From positions 420,344-484,343 of the forward strand of contig CAXAMN010000003.1 in assembly GCA_963970005.1 (NCBI GenBank): a DNA stretch of 64,000 nucleotides, read 5' to 3'. Of this stretch, positions 32,586 through 44,800 are shown piece by piece. The DNA comes from Durusdinium trenchii (Eukaryota > Sar > Dinophyceae > Suessiales > Symbiodiniaceae). The notes below the pieces were generated by a model. The model was not told the DNA's origin, did no database searches, and saw nothing but the letters and a program-made list of their open reading frames with translations. The translations under genes and the position numbers were made by a program. Within the stretch, counting starts at the first letter, position 1. Every line of letters starts with the position of its first letter.

Positions 32586-32693
32586 TGTGATTGCACGCAT
32601 GGCAGGCATGAGTTCGTCGTTCCACCAGGGACTTTTCGGCGCGAGGTGAAAAAGCCCGATCGATCCCTTCAGGCGAAGGGTAGTTGCTCCGCA
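32586..32693 (+). repeat. 3-prime LTR of Copia element 1 (108 bp)
   Basis: Identical to 11655-11762 and followed by the target duplicate AGTAGT at 32694-32699. No strong polypurine tract is visible just upstream. Confidence 0.95.
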
Positions 32694-32699
32694 AGTAGT

Positions 32700-33018
32700 A
32701 TAGGTTGCAGGTGTCATCATGGGTTGGTTTATGCTGTTAAATATTATGTCTTACACCTTTGTGCGCGTGCATGTTCAGTAGGCCGTGTGACTGAGGGGTG
32801 CATTGGTGGGTGCCGATCTACACTTTGTACTTTTGCCAACCTATTGTACCTGACTATTGTTCGTGAAATACTCTCTCTACAGTACAAGGTTCGATATCTC
32901 TTCCCCAAGAGAAAGAAGGGTGTGCTGTCAGTTGCGACTGCCAAACCTGTGGTTTCTGGTTATGTGTCCCTTCGCGCCCTTCGACTGCGCACAGCTCGTG
33001 CCCCATCTCCCCCACAGC
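32700..33018. other. Flank of Copia insertion, no gene seen
   Basis: Presumed intron of the neighbouring minus-strand gene. No exon, RNA gene or repeat was recognised. Confidence 0.45.
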
Positions 33019-36000
33019 TCAAGCCACGATGATGTGAATGGTGTCGGCACTGTAGATGCTGTAGCTGTGATCCGCGTAGGGCGAAGATTGAAACCCCGCG
33101 AAGGGGACGACGAGCGTCGTCAGTAACATGCTAAAGGAGACACCCAGTAGCTGAGAAGCAGCAAAGCGTCGAGCTCGTTTTAAGCACGTCTTTGCGGCTG
33201 TAGGGGTGTCGGCCAACTTGACCTCGGCGAAAAAAACTAACATCGACATCATGAGTGAAAGCCCAAGTCACTCGTTTGGTTGGAATTCAGTGTTCACAAC
33301 TGTCACCTGGGATGAGATAGCGATTTACGAAGTCACAGCCTGACAGCTACAGGCCTACCGGCCTACCTTCCAACTGTCCAATTCAGCAAGGGAAGCAAGT
33401 GGGTTTTGAGGTCACGAAGGGGTGTCTTACCAGCAGAGTTGCGGTCTTCATCTGATCTCTTCGTCTCGGGCAAAACAAGTACTTACGCCCAGTCAAAACC
33501 GTTTCTCTGGGACAGTCGAACTATCCAACGTGCTCCGAACAATCCTGCGATTGCAGTACAGTATAGTTGTCACCCTGCTTCAAGCATAGTATTTCCACCG
33601 ACTGTCTGGCTTACCTGCCATCCTCCCATCTCCTCTCCACTCGCTTAAGAATTTCTGCTTCAAGTGGCCGCACGTTGCAAGACACGGTGGAGGTCCAGCA
33701 AGGACTTGAAAAGTGAGCCAATGGCCAAGAAACTCGCCAAGATGTGGCAAACCCACACGCAGATCCCTGCCAAAATGCCCACTAGCCCCGCGTGCCAAAC
33801 CCACGGAACGCTGCAGTAGCCTTCGCCTAGCACAAAGCAACCGCAGAAGATGGACAGTGAGGTCATGGCCACCAAAGCACCACCGGCTTGGATCAGTAGA
33901 AAGGCACCAAAACAAAGGCTGCAGTACTTGCGATGAGAGCTCCTGGGTCTGAGGAAAGGACTTTGCTAAGAATCAATCAAGAAGGAATAGGACGCAAGAC
34001 GCTACTAGGGTGGAGGCTACCGCTCTTCGCTTGGAGGCCACCGCGGCCACCGTTACGTTGGAAGCTTCCAAGATCGGAGCTCCGAGGCGTCGGAGGTGGC
34101 TCCGTTGGTGGGACATTGGCTCGTTTTCCGCTGAGAATCCAATTGTTTTGCTAGGACATGGCTCGTTCTTTTGCTAGGACATGGCTATGAACAGGCAAGG
34201 CATCTTCCAAGAGCCCCTCTCTCTCTTCCCTCGTTTTTATGATTTTCTGGTTTGGGCTGGAGAAATTGGGGTGATTATTCAAGGCAACAACCACGGGGTG
34301 TCACAGAACAGGAACACTCTCAGATCTAGACGCCATGGAAAGTGACAGCTTCACGCTCCCATGATCGGCTGGTTCACTTGAGGCAGGGCATCTATGTCCC
34401 ACAATGATTTGCAAGAAAGGAAACAGAAGAAATATATGAAGAACTGAAAAGGATATAAAAGGCTGGATCTCCACCCCCCCAACAAAAGCGTTGAGGCTCT
34501 GCTCCAGCTGCTGGAGGCGCCCAAAAATCAGCAGCTGCATCCACCAAAGAGCGATTAGGTAGAGGATCAGCCTGGATAAAACGAAAGTCCTGACATCATT
34601 GGGCCGGCGGTCCTTCCATGTCCCTGACCCAAACGAACCAATTGTCACTGGGCTTGCATACAGGGTGGTCAGGATAGTGAAAACAGCCACGCCACTCTGT
34701 AGGTTACAAGAAAACGCGCTTCCATAAAAGGGAAGCAGCTTGGCTCAAAGCACCCTGACTCTCACAAAAGAAATCGGTCATTCTACTTCATCCTTCTTCA
34801 TGGTGGGGGAGCCTCTCCTTCCTGCCAACATCAGGAAAAAAAACACTGCGATCTACCGAAGGTCAAGTGCCAGCCATCGCGGTCCAGGATGCCTCCAAAG
34901 CTACAGTCATCGGAGCGATCCAAAAGGCTGACGGGACCACACAAGGATTGAAACCAATTCATCATCGCATAGCCTGAGTGCACTGGCCCAGCTGCAGGAG
35001 GTTGGCCCAAACAATGGTCTGACTCTATCGCCATCTATAGAATCTAGTGTCGTGTGTTTGGGATTTGGTTGACCTGGCTTGGCTTGAACAAGCTAGAGGG
35101 GTTGGGGGAGGGCGCAGCGCCTGGTGCCAAGACACCAAAAGGCTGCAAAATGCAAACAACAAAACATGTTATCAAAACCTAACCTAGCCATCAGAAGCCA
35201 ACGAAATCCACGAGAACCAAAGCAAGCCGTCAAAAACCAAACCCGCTCAAAGACCCCAGAGCCACACAAGCCAGCAAAAGCCTAAAAGAAACAGCCACCG
35301 CAGTCAAAAGCCACAAAAACCACCAAAAGCCAAGAGCCAAAAGGCAAACAAGCCAAAAGAAAACCCTCAGTCACAAGCTCTTTGTCAAAAACATCCCTCC
35401 AGGTCTCCAGTTGCAGACCGTGCATGCGCGGAAAACGTCGCCCGCTTCAGCAAGAAGGCTGCAACGCAGCCGGCACCAAGGCTCGCCACCATCAGACAAA
35501 GAAAAGAGATCTGGTCCAGCAAGGGGCACTTTGCCTCTGATCGAATCATCGGAAAGCAAGTGCCCAGGGACAAAAACATACACAAAAGAACAACCAGAAT
35601 GGCCAGAAGGCAAGCCCAGCCCATACTTAATCAATGCCATTCCAGTCAAAAATAAAACGAACATAATGATAGGCACTTCCTCTGTACCGGCTCATGTAAA
35701 AAGCTACCGGGCTACCCTAGGCAAAAGCATTTTTTTTGCCAGGTTTCGGAGTGATAGAGATGCATTTGATTCCGAAATCTCTGCCGCTTCTGCTCTGAGT
35801 TGTCCTCAGGAAAGAGCAAAATTGAGGCGGTGATATTCACAGCGAACACCGCCAAGTAGGAAGAGGAGGATCCCAACCACTGCCAAGGCTTCATCCTGCC
35901 GAGCCGGATCCGCGGATCGGCTACTCTGAAGATGTTCTGTTCGAAAAGGATGTGACCAAATCAACTGGTTTGGATTCAAAGCATGTCCACAAGCCTCCAG

Positions 36001-36066
36001 TAGGACCAAATTATGGCCGAATAGTACTGGGGCTGGTTGGAAGTTCCGCGTGGTTCTCTTCATCAA
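33019..36066 (-). CDS. Polytopic membrane protein, several exons, partial
   Basis: Several minus-strand exons encode long hydrophobic helices. These are ~35850-36066 (EALAVVGILLFLLGG), ~35390-35640 (WACLLAILVVLLCMFLSLG and LCLMVASLGAGCVAAFLL), ~34480-34696 (VFTILTTLYASPVTIG; VLSRLILYLIALWWMQLLIFG), ~33660-33942 (LCFGAFLLIQAGGALVAM; VGILAGICVWVCHILASF) and ~33019-33250 (LLGVSFSMLLTTLVVPFAGF). At least seven membrane segments are seen. Acceptor-like AG sites precede each block, but I did not close all phases. The family is not recognised. Exons at 34800-35040 and upstream of 36066 may also belong. Downstream exons may lie across the Copia insertion at 11285-11583 and 10583-10774. Confidence 0.5.
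34001..34040 (+). repeat. Dispersed repeat, copy B
   Basis: GCTACTAGGGTGGAGGCTAC and the following CGCTCTTCGCTTGGAGGCC match the copy at 5710-5747 with a few changes. A second loose monomer follows (about 34041-34060). It lies in a presumed intron of the membrane-protein gene. Confidence 0.6.
35110..35380. repeat. Strand-asymmetric AGCCAAAA tract
   Basis: The plus strand is poor in T and repeats AGCCAAAA-like words about ten times. On the minus strand this reads as TTTTGGCT pyrimidine/G repeats, which would suit an intron of the minus-strand gene. Confidence 0.6.
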
Positions 36067-38534
36067 TCAAACACCATGACCGCGAGCGAATAAGCGAGAA
36101 TATCAGATTGAACACATACCACACGAATTCATGTTGTCCTGTGGATGGACTGGGTGGACTTGGAAGAGGCCTCACTCGGAGTGTCTGAATCGGAATCGGC
36201 CATTCCCGCCATTCGGCTGCATAGGAAGCTGGCATCTACCAGGATTTTTCAGCCACAGTGGCTTCAAAGAACACTCCCAGCAGTGAAGGCGCGGTCGCTG
36301 GAGAATGGCTTCCAGCCTCTGTCGTGTCAACCTGACATGAAGAGAGTTATGTAAGTCCAAGTGTACTACAAATGTCAGCCCTCTTATACTAAAACTGAAA
36401 CTATTGACAGCCAAGCAAAAAAACAAAAACAAAAACAAACACCTGCGCAAGGTGTGACCCTGTTTATGGAGAAACGCCTCGCATCCCATGTGAAACATGC
36501 TGAGGTACCGGACCATAGCAAGTTTCATACTGCATACTGCTGGGTGTCGCAGCGGATCTGGCGGCGATGACCCCATCGAATGCCCTGAAGACGAAGACCT
36601 ACAACCCTTCCACAGGGTATTACTGCGAAGTTGGAGGTCAGAACCCAGAGCCCTAAACCTTGGCAGGTTGACCTCCTTGTACTATTCTGTTCATCTTCCG
36701 TGCTCAACCTGTGCCCGCCAGTTTGGACCCACAGCCATTTACAGTAAGTGTTTCTCGACTTCCAGAAACCAAACCACCTCCCCAACCCATCTGACCATCA
36801 TCTGACCCTTGCTGGTCGAAACCGAGCCCAACTGGGACCGTGGCCGGTTTGGAGGTCCACTCTTTAGACATGGTGTTCGACCCTCCAAGGTGGCAGCATC
36901 TGGCAGTGCCTGGGGATGGGCAAGCACTAACCCCCTCTACCTCAATTCATCCTCAAAAAAACCATCATAGGCAACAAGAAACATCAAGAATCAAGAAACA
37001 AGCCTAATTAGGCTGGATGATGATGCTGGATGTCTAAGACTATGCCAGCTGTGGCATAAGAAGACCCGAGCTCAGATCCGCTGGGGCGCCCCAACCGTCC
37101 ATCTCATACCCCAACAGTCGCTCCCCACATCCGTAAGGGCACAGGTCATCACCTGCAGGCTGCCAAGGCTGCCAAGGGGACCAACACAGCGATGTTCGAT
37201 CATCTTCATTCCACTTCCCCAGCCATCTCCAACCACTGGGCCCAACAAACCACCCCCTCATCGGAGACTTAATTCTTCCTGGAACATGTGGAAGATGGGA
37301 GGTTTGAGGCCGCATCTTCCAAACTGATCTGCTTCCGGCGTGCATTTGCGGAAGTCTGCGAGTGGCAGGTCATGTCACCAGTTCCCTGATCAAAGTCGAA
37401 GACATCACTTGGGAAAGCTAAACCATTCCATGCCACCCCAAATTAAATGAGCGAGGTGACACCAATGCATTTGGCCTTCACCATCCACCCTGCAAATCCC
37501 CAGGCGTGCTCAAATCAACAAGCAAGCAGCCCTTTGCGTTGACCAAGTGCTCAAATAGCAGCCAAATCTTAGGTACATCGGCAATTCCATTACCAGTAAA
37601 AGTGAATGATGATAGTTAGCAAATTGCATCTCAAAAACAACATGATACACTAAGTTCTACATATTTTACATATTTTATCCGACCATTGCTGGCTTACTGG
37701 GACACGCCCTAATCAAAAATCCACCTAAGAATTGCTGGAACCTCTGGAGCCCTCGAGTTGCCCGAGCTTGGCGCCTACCCATCGCCCCAAGCTTGGCTGT
37801 TTGAGAGCCAAGCGGCGGTTGGGGCATTCAAAGGTAAAATGCTTCTTTGCATCCTGGCCATGAGGCTGGAGCATACAACTTGGAAAGCGCATGATACAGC
37901 ATTGCGCATGGCAGCCAGGCATGGCCGTGATTTCGCTGGTCTACCCAGAGTCTACCAGCTACGAACTCCCTGGGGGACGCTCAAACATTTCGGTCATGAG
38001 AAAAACCTGCCATTTGTATCCATTTATTGGCCTTTGGTCTTGGCGAGGGTCAAGACCAGGACATCAAAGACCCCTTGGCCTACGGGGCCTACGGTTCTGT
38101 GAAATCCAGATGACCCCATCAAGATCATCAAGTATCCACCAAAAGTCCCAGGGGCAGTCACTTCATGGGGGCTCTGTGCTCTGGCGTTCACTATTTTCTT
38201 GGTCCCCCAATTTGAGAGTGGGCACGGTTTCCAATACATGTTGAAAGGGATGTATTACTTAATTATGCATAGAAAGAAGTGTTTCTATCATACCTGATTA
38301 TCATAGAAAAAAGTTTTCTATCATAGAATGAAGATTATATTGAACGGGATGTTACTGTTCTATCTATTTGGGGAAAATATGCTCAACTCACCTGGACTTC
38401 TTGGTGATCATTGTTGGAGAACCAGACCACTTGTTGGTGCCGGTCTGAGGGCCAGCCGGTCTGAAGCAAGTGACGCGCACACATGGGTATAATATGGTAA
38501 AATATAATGAATAACTACAATGTATTATAGATAT
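36067..38534. other. Mostly non-coding stretch
   Basis: No exon is well supported. It has an A-rich (CAAAAA)n run at about 36417-36440, a small hairpin ATAGAAAA/TTTTCTAT near 38303-38321, and an AT-rich end into which Copia element 2 inserted. A minus frame at about 36011-36235 with a short hydrophobic piece (FVWYVFNLIFSLI) could be an upstream exon of the membrane-protein gene. Confidence 0.4.
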
Positions 38535-38736
38535 TGTGAAATTGCCCTTGGAGTGCATTTCTTGTCAGGTGTCCTCACGTGGCCATATTGGCTGAAGGCC
38601 TTGAGCCGTTGTTCGGCTTGATCGGAAAAGGCGCGTGCCGCTATGTCGTGAGGTCTAGTGACCTAGGACCGGTTGCAGTTGATTGTGATCTACATTGACA
38701 TTGAGTTGTTGGGTATTTGCTGCTACCAGTTCCGCA
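38535..38736 (+). repeat. 5-prime LTR of Copia element 2 (202 bp)
   Basis: Identical to 47003-47204. It contains GTGGCCATATTGGCTGAAG at 38579-38597, a 16/19 match to the end of the dinoflagellate spliced leader as I remember it. The 3-prime end holds GCTACCA (38722-38728), the reverse complement of the start of the primer-binding site. Confidence 0.96.
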
Positions 38737-38767
38737 TGGTAGCGGAGCCCCGCTCCAAGGGGCTACC
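38737..38767 (+). other. Primer-binding site and double hairpin, Copia element 2
   Basis: TGGTAGCGGAGCC at 38737-38749 abuts the LTR and is the same 13-mer as in element 1. GGTAGC (38738-38743) pairs with GCTACC (38762-38767). Inside it, GGAGC (38744-38748) pairs with GCTCC (38752-38756) across a CCC loop. Confidence 0.8.
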
Positions 38768-38881
38768 GTTGACCACCAGTTGTTGACAAGAGTTGTTGGC
38801 AGTTGTTGGTGTGGTGCGACCATCCTGGTCGCCAGTGTGCAGTGACACAGGTCACTGATCCAACAGGATCATTCTGATCCA

Positions 38882-41800
38882 ATGGAGTCGAAGGACCAGT
38901 CCTTCTACTCTTTGAGCTTTGATGGCAAGCCCGCGTCGTACCGCGAGTTCAGAAGAAAGACAATCCTTGCAGTCGCAAGCCTGGAATCAAAGCATGTGCA
39001 CTTAGCTGGACCTCGCCTCCTCGCTCGCCTCACTGGTGAAGCCTACAGGGCAACAGAACATCTGAATGTTTCAGAGTTGAGACAAGAAGATGGCTGGACA
39101 AAGGTGATTCGTGCGTTGGATGCTCACTACCAGTTTCTGCCTGAGACAGAAATGCATGATGCTGTTGATTCATTTCTCTTTGACCTCAAAAGACGTCCAC
39201 ACGAGGGTGCAACAAGTTTTGCTTCGCGTTTCAAGACAGCATTGGCGCGTGTTCAAACTTTGATTGCACAAGAACGTGAGACGCTCAAGGTCAAACGGAG
39301 ACGACAGGGGAAAGGTCCCAAAGATGCTGTCCATGATCCTCCGAGCAGTGTCGAACCGACAGATGAAGAAACCTATGATGAGGACATTCATGGACGCTTC
39401 TTTGAGAGCCTTCACCGTCAGCCTCCGGCTGGCCCTGCCGCGTCAGCTGCAGGTGCAAGACCGGCCTCAGCACCGGGTGAACACGAGCGAGAGGAACCAC
39501 CTCCTCCCGCCGATGCTGAGGTACACACGGAGCCTGCACGAAGCAGGCCGGCTTCAACGACAAGTTCAAAGAGAAAGGCAGAATCCAAAGGTACTCAAGC
39601 TGCTGATGAAGAAAAAGACCGATTGAAGATGGAACAAATGCTGGGCAACATTGAAAAAGGTCACCTCAAGCCGAAGCCTATTTTCCCACAGACAGTGTTG
39701 GGGCATTTGTTCATGAAGAAGTTTGGGCTTTCACGTGAACAGAAAGCTCAGGTGATCCGTGCAACAGGTGGCTCAGCTCGGTTCCAGGATGTGGAGAAGA
39801 TCCTCCGTGCCTCAGACATGGAAGAGTCACGTTCCAATCCGGAGAACCGTCGCTTCGATACACGTCGTCCACATCCTCCTCCACGACGGCGTGACACCTT
39901 TGTAGCACAGGCCGCAGTTCCAGAAGGAGATTCATTAGGACTTGAAGACATAGAAGAGCTCGCACTCTGCAGTGAATCTGGTTCAGAAGAAGCGTTGGTC
40001 GCCGACGGAGACGGCGATGAACAAGCCGTGGATTCAGAGCTGGAAGCTGAGCTGCAGGAAGTGTACGAGGTCAAACAAAAGGCCAAAAAGGACTTCAAGA
40101 AGTCGTTCAAAACATACAAAGAGACACGAAAGAAAGTGAGAGAGTTGAAAAGAGCAAGACAGCCTTATTTCCCAGTGGTGGCCATACAGCCAGAATCAGG
40201 AGGTCCACCATCGGGGACAGGGACAAGCACATCGTCGCAGATGCCGGCAAAACAATCCTTTCGTTATGACAAGTCCGGACAGAATAGTCGAGGGGGGCCC
40301 AAGGCCTTTCCTCGCAAGAAACCGGAAGTTCGTCCGAGACGCGAGGATGCCAATTTTGCAGAAGCTGGGTATGTCACAGAATTCAACTACATGATCAACG
40401 AGGGACAGCCTTTGGAGATTCTTTTAGCATCAATACCATTGGGTTGTGTGATCATTGATACAGGTTGTACAACGTCAGTTGTTGGTCGGGAAACAGCACA
40501 AGAGTTAACAGCCATGATGAAGCAATATGGTTTTCCCTTGCCTGTTGATGTTGAATTGCCGCCAGTAGAGCTCCGAGGTTTTTCTGGAGAAAAGACCACA
40601 ACCACCTCAGGTCTGAAGTGGACAGTCAAACTGGGATCTCTCTGGGGCACAGTGACAACATATGTCATCGAGGGCCGAACACCGTTTTTGCTCTCACGCC
40701 GTGTGCTTGAAGGAATGCAAGCAACTCTTGATCTTGGTGCCGGAACCATTTCGAGTGAGAAGCATCACATGTCCGCAGTACCTCTCAAGCGTGCCGCAAA
40801 TGGCCATTTGTTGCTGCCGATCTGTGAATTCCCCTCGGAATACCAAGCGGAGGAAGCTGCCTTTGCAGGCACGACCGTGCCATCAGAGGAAGCTGCCGTC
40901 GCCGGCACGCCCGTGCCATCAAAGCCAAGCCTGACAGCCATGAGTCAGGTTACCAATGAGCCCAATGCACCATGTGCACCATCCGCAAGGCACAGTGAAG
41001 AGCCTAAACAAAAGAAACAGTTAAAAACGTCATCTAGAGATAGAATCTTGAGCCGAAAGAAAGCTTTGCAACACATTGTGAAAAACACTAGGCAAGGTAT
41101 CGTGAACATGAGTCGTTTTCACGAAGAACTGAAAATAGTGTTTGGGGATAGAGCTCATGAGTGCAAACAGTGTTTCGTTGCTTATAGGCCTCGACTAGAG
41201 CATATTCCGGAAGATGCAATGCATCAGCCGTATCTAAGAGCTGTTGCAACCCTTTCGACAGAAGGAATCCTTGAAATATCCCCGTGGATTCACCGCGCTC
41301 CAGGCCGAGAGAGACAACGTGTCGGCCAGACCAATGTGGCCGTGTATGCATTCATTCCAGTGGAGCAGCCACCACCGCCTGAGCCTCATCCTGAGCAGGA
41401 TCACCCCGCCTGCCTGTGTTGCAGTGAGCATTGTGTAGAGGGTGAAATAAATATGGTAAAAGACTACAACCCTAATCTCCAGACAGTGTATGAAGAAACG
41501 GACTGGGTGGATGTAGGTCAGAAACCCATAAATAAGCCAACTACACACAAGCTCCTTGGCCAGATCGGTTCACTGCGTCAGGTCAATGCCAAACTGATCT
41601 TATCACGTATGTCCCAGGAGAAACATGTCATAAAAGAAGAACTAAGGGATTGGTTGAAAGATCAAGCTTGGAAACTGGATGCCGATGTTTCAATGATTGA
41701 AGTGTTCACTGGAAAGGCACCTCTTTCGAAACATGTGCACCAAGCCACAAATAAACCATGCATTACATTAGGTTGGGACTATGGACAGGACTTTGATAGA

Positions 41801-44800
41801 CTCACCGACCGAAAAATGCTTTTGTACTTGTTGGCAACCGTTCGTGCGCCGCATGTTTGGTTTTCGTTTCCATGTGGATGTTGGGGACCATGGAGTCGGT
41901 TCAACATGGCAAAAGGACCTGAGCAGCGAGATAGGATTTTGCAGAAGAGGCAGACCGCCAAACGGCACCTCCGAGCGGTGTCTGAAGCCTGGCATTTGCA
42001 ACAATTGTTGGGAGGGCACTGTCATGCTGAAAACCCGTACACATCGGAAGCATGGGGGCAACTGAGTTTGGGTAGGGTGCATGATGTACGAATAGACATG
42101 TGCAGCCTGGGTATGAGATGTCCCAAAACTAATCTGCCTGTGCTGAAACCAACCCGCGTAATCACAACTATGGATGAAATGGCAGAATGTTTGGTGAAAT
42201 GCAGGTGTGATCACAAACACACCCATGCCCACCTTGAAGGGAACTACAAGGGTCGTAATCTTTCCTCCTGGTGTGAAACATACCCATCCAAGTTTTGCAG
42301 AACTGTTGCAAGCGTGCTAAGTGCCTGGCAGCCTGTAAGACCTCCGATAGAGGATGTGTTTGCTGCAGAGGATGCCGATTCGGATGTCGAGATGCAACCA
42401 ATCGGAGATGTCGCCCCAGACCTTGGGAGCCCAGTTGTTGTGCCAGCCAGACAACGTCCTGCAAGAATAAAAGCAATTGTGAATAAGCTGCACATAAACA
42501 CTGGCCATGCATCTCCAGAACAGATGCTTCGACTTGCCAAGCGATGTCAGTCATCCCAAGAGCTGCAGCGAGCCATTCGCGATTTCAAATGTCCAGTCTG
42601 CGAAGAGCTCAAGGTCCCAGTGACTAGGAGGCAAGCCACTATGCCACATGCAGAAAAGCCCAATGAAATTGTAGGAGTTGACTATGTCCAGGTTGAACTA
42701 AAACGTGAAGATAGTAATGGACAGGTCATTGAAGATAAGTACAATGTTCTGACATGTGTATGTCTTGCCACAGGGTTTGCGCAACAAATCATTGTTGAAA
42801 AAGGTTACAAGCTTCGTTCAGCTTTCCATGATGTTTGGGGAAGACCATATGGAGTTCCAAAAGTTGTGTACATGGATCCCACCTGGTCCAACATCAGTAA
42901 GGAATTTCAAGAATATCTTGCGCAGAACAACATACAGTTGCTGTTGGCCGCCGCCGAGTCTCACTGGCAACTTGGATTGGTCGAGGTCACCAATAAAGTG
43001 CTTCGAAATATGGCACAAAAAGTGTGGAAGACGACTAGAAGACCAGCCCGGGAAGTCATAGAGACCTGTAGTAGTGTTCGTAATGAACAGCTTCGTAGAT
43101 GTGGATTCTCACCAGCGCAATGGTTTCTCGGTCAGGACAGCCGGCACGTAGGCATGTTGATGGATCTGGATGAACAACAAAACATCGCAGTAGCATCCCA
43201 AATCATCGAAGATCCCGACTTCTATGCAAAAGTTCGTTTGAGAGAAGCCGCATGTGAAGCTTTTCACAAAGAACATGCGAAAGATATCTGGAGACGTGCC
43301 TTAGCAGGTCGCAACCGACCGATGCGAGGACCATATTGTGCTGGACAGCTGGTGTACATCTTTCGTAGAACTGCCAGAGGCCTTCTGTCTACACGTCATG
43401 GGGTATGGCTAGGACCAGGTAGAGTCATTGGAACGGAAAGCTCCAAGAATAGCCCAATACCTCGAATAGTGTGGGTTAGCTTCAATGGGTATTTGTATCG
43501 ATGTTCACCAGAAGGACTTAGGCCAGTTCCTGAAGACGAAGCAGAGTTTCGTAGGCTTGCTCGTGATCTTTCTGAAGGTCGCCTCGAACCGGATGTCGAG
43601 CAAGCAGAACAGTCTCTGTCAAGTCGCAATGGACTGTGGAAGGATCTGACCACCGATCTTCCTGGACCCGAGGACTTCGATCTTGAAGAAGATAGACTCG
43701 AAGAACCCATAGATCATCAACCCCCGGATTATGACGAAGAGGGCGGACCCCGCAAGATCCGTCGTAGGTATGATAGGTCCCAGGAGTATTGGATTCGTAG
43801 GTCAGAGGGCGCACCACCTCTAGGAGCCCTTCATGAAGGAGAACAACCAGTGATTGTAGGCATGAAACATGATCGTGACAGCCTGGACCCAGAGGACGAA
43901 CCCAGTGCAAAAAGACATGTGACTGTCAACAGTGAAGCAGAAGAAATCGAATATGAGCCATCGATCCCGGGTTCGCCAGTCCATCAATCCGCGGATGAGC
44001 CGATGTCTGATCGCACTGATCGCACAGATGCCGAAGCCTCTGATAGCCAGAATGCAGATGATCTCGATCAGGATGGCAATCCCGCAGAGCAAAGCCAAGA
44101 ATCACATCTGCCGTCTGCAGAGGAAGCCACCCGTAACCTAGAATTAGCCCAGAATAGTCCTATCCCAATAGAAGATGACGATGATGAACTGATAGCAGAG
44201 GAAGTGACTCACTATAAACCGTCCAGAGTGCCAAAGCATGAGGAAATCTTGGAAGTTTCTTTAAACATCACACCTGATGACATCACGGATAACCATTTGT
44301 TTTTGTGGAACATACTTGAAGAATGTTTTCTTGTGGCTAAAACAAAGGCAAAACAACGTCGCGTCGAGGTGAACTATCGTAAACTGAGTCCAGAAGATAA
44401 GAAACTCTTCGATAAAGCCATGCAAAAAGAATGGCAGTCATGGATCGACAACAGGGTCACCTCTCTTTGCAAATCAAGGGGAATTCCACGAGAGAAAATC
44501 ATTCGTGCTCGTTGGGTATTGGTTTGGAAAAAGTCATCCGACCCCGATGATAGGTCAAAAACCCCCAAGGCTAGATTGGTACTCGTGGGATGGCAAGATC
44601 CGTGTTTGGGCCAAATAGCTACAGACTCACCTACTTTGAAGAAAAAGTCCAAAAACCTGGTGTTATCCATTTGCGCCGCCAAAAAGTGGAAACTTTGGGG
44701 AGCAGATATCAAAACAGCATTTCTTTCCGGAGACCCTTCCGATCGAGAGCTGTATTTCCGCCCGCCTCCTCAGATCAAAGAGTGGATGGATCTCACAGAT

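Larger units (their letters stand above)
11655..32693 (+). mobile_element. Ty1/Copia LTR retrotransposon (element 1), split by a nested DNA transposon
   Basis: Two 108-bp LTRs (11655-11762 and 32586-32693) are identical base for base and run TG...CA. They are flanked by AGTAGT at 11649-11654 and 32694-32699, a 5-6-base target duplication. A tRNA primer-binding site follows the first LTR. Inside are gag-protease, an integrase cut in two, reverse transcriptase, RNase H and a separate downstream ORF. The order integrase before reverse transcriptase places it in Copia. Without the nested 13.5-kb transposon the element would be about 7.5 kb. Identical LTRs and open frames on both sides of the break suggest recent insertion, with the nested transposon younger still. 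Confidence 0.95.
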
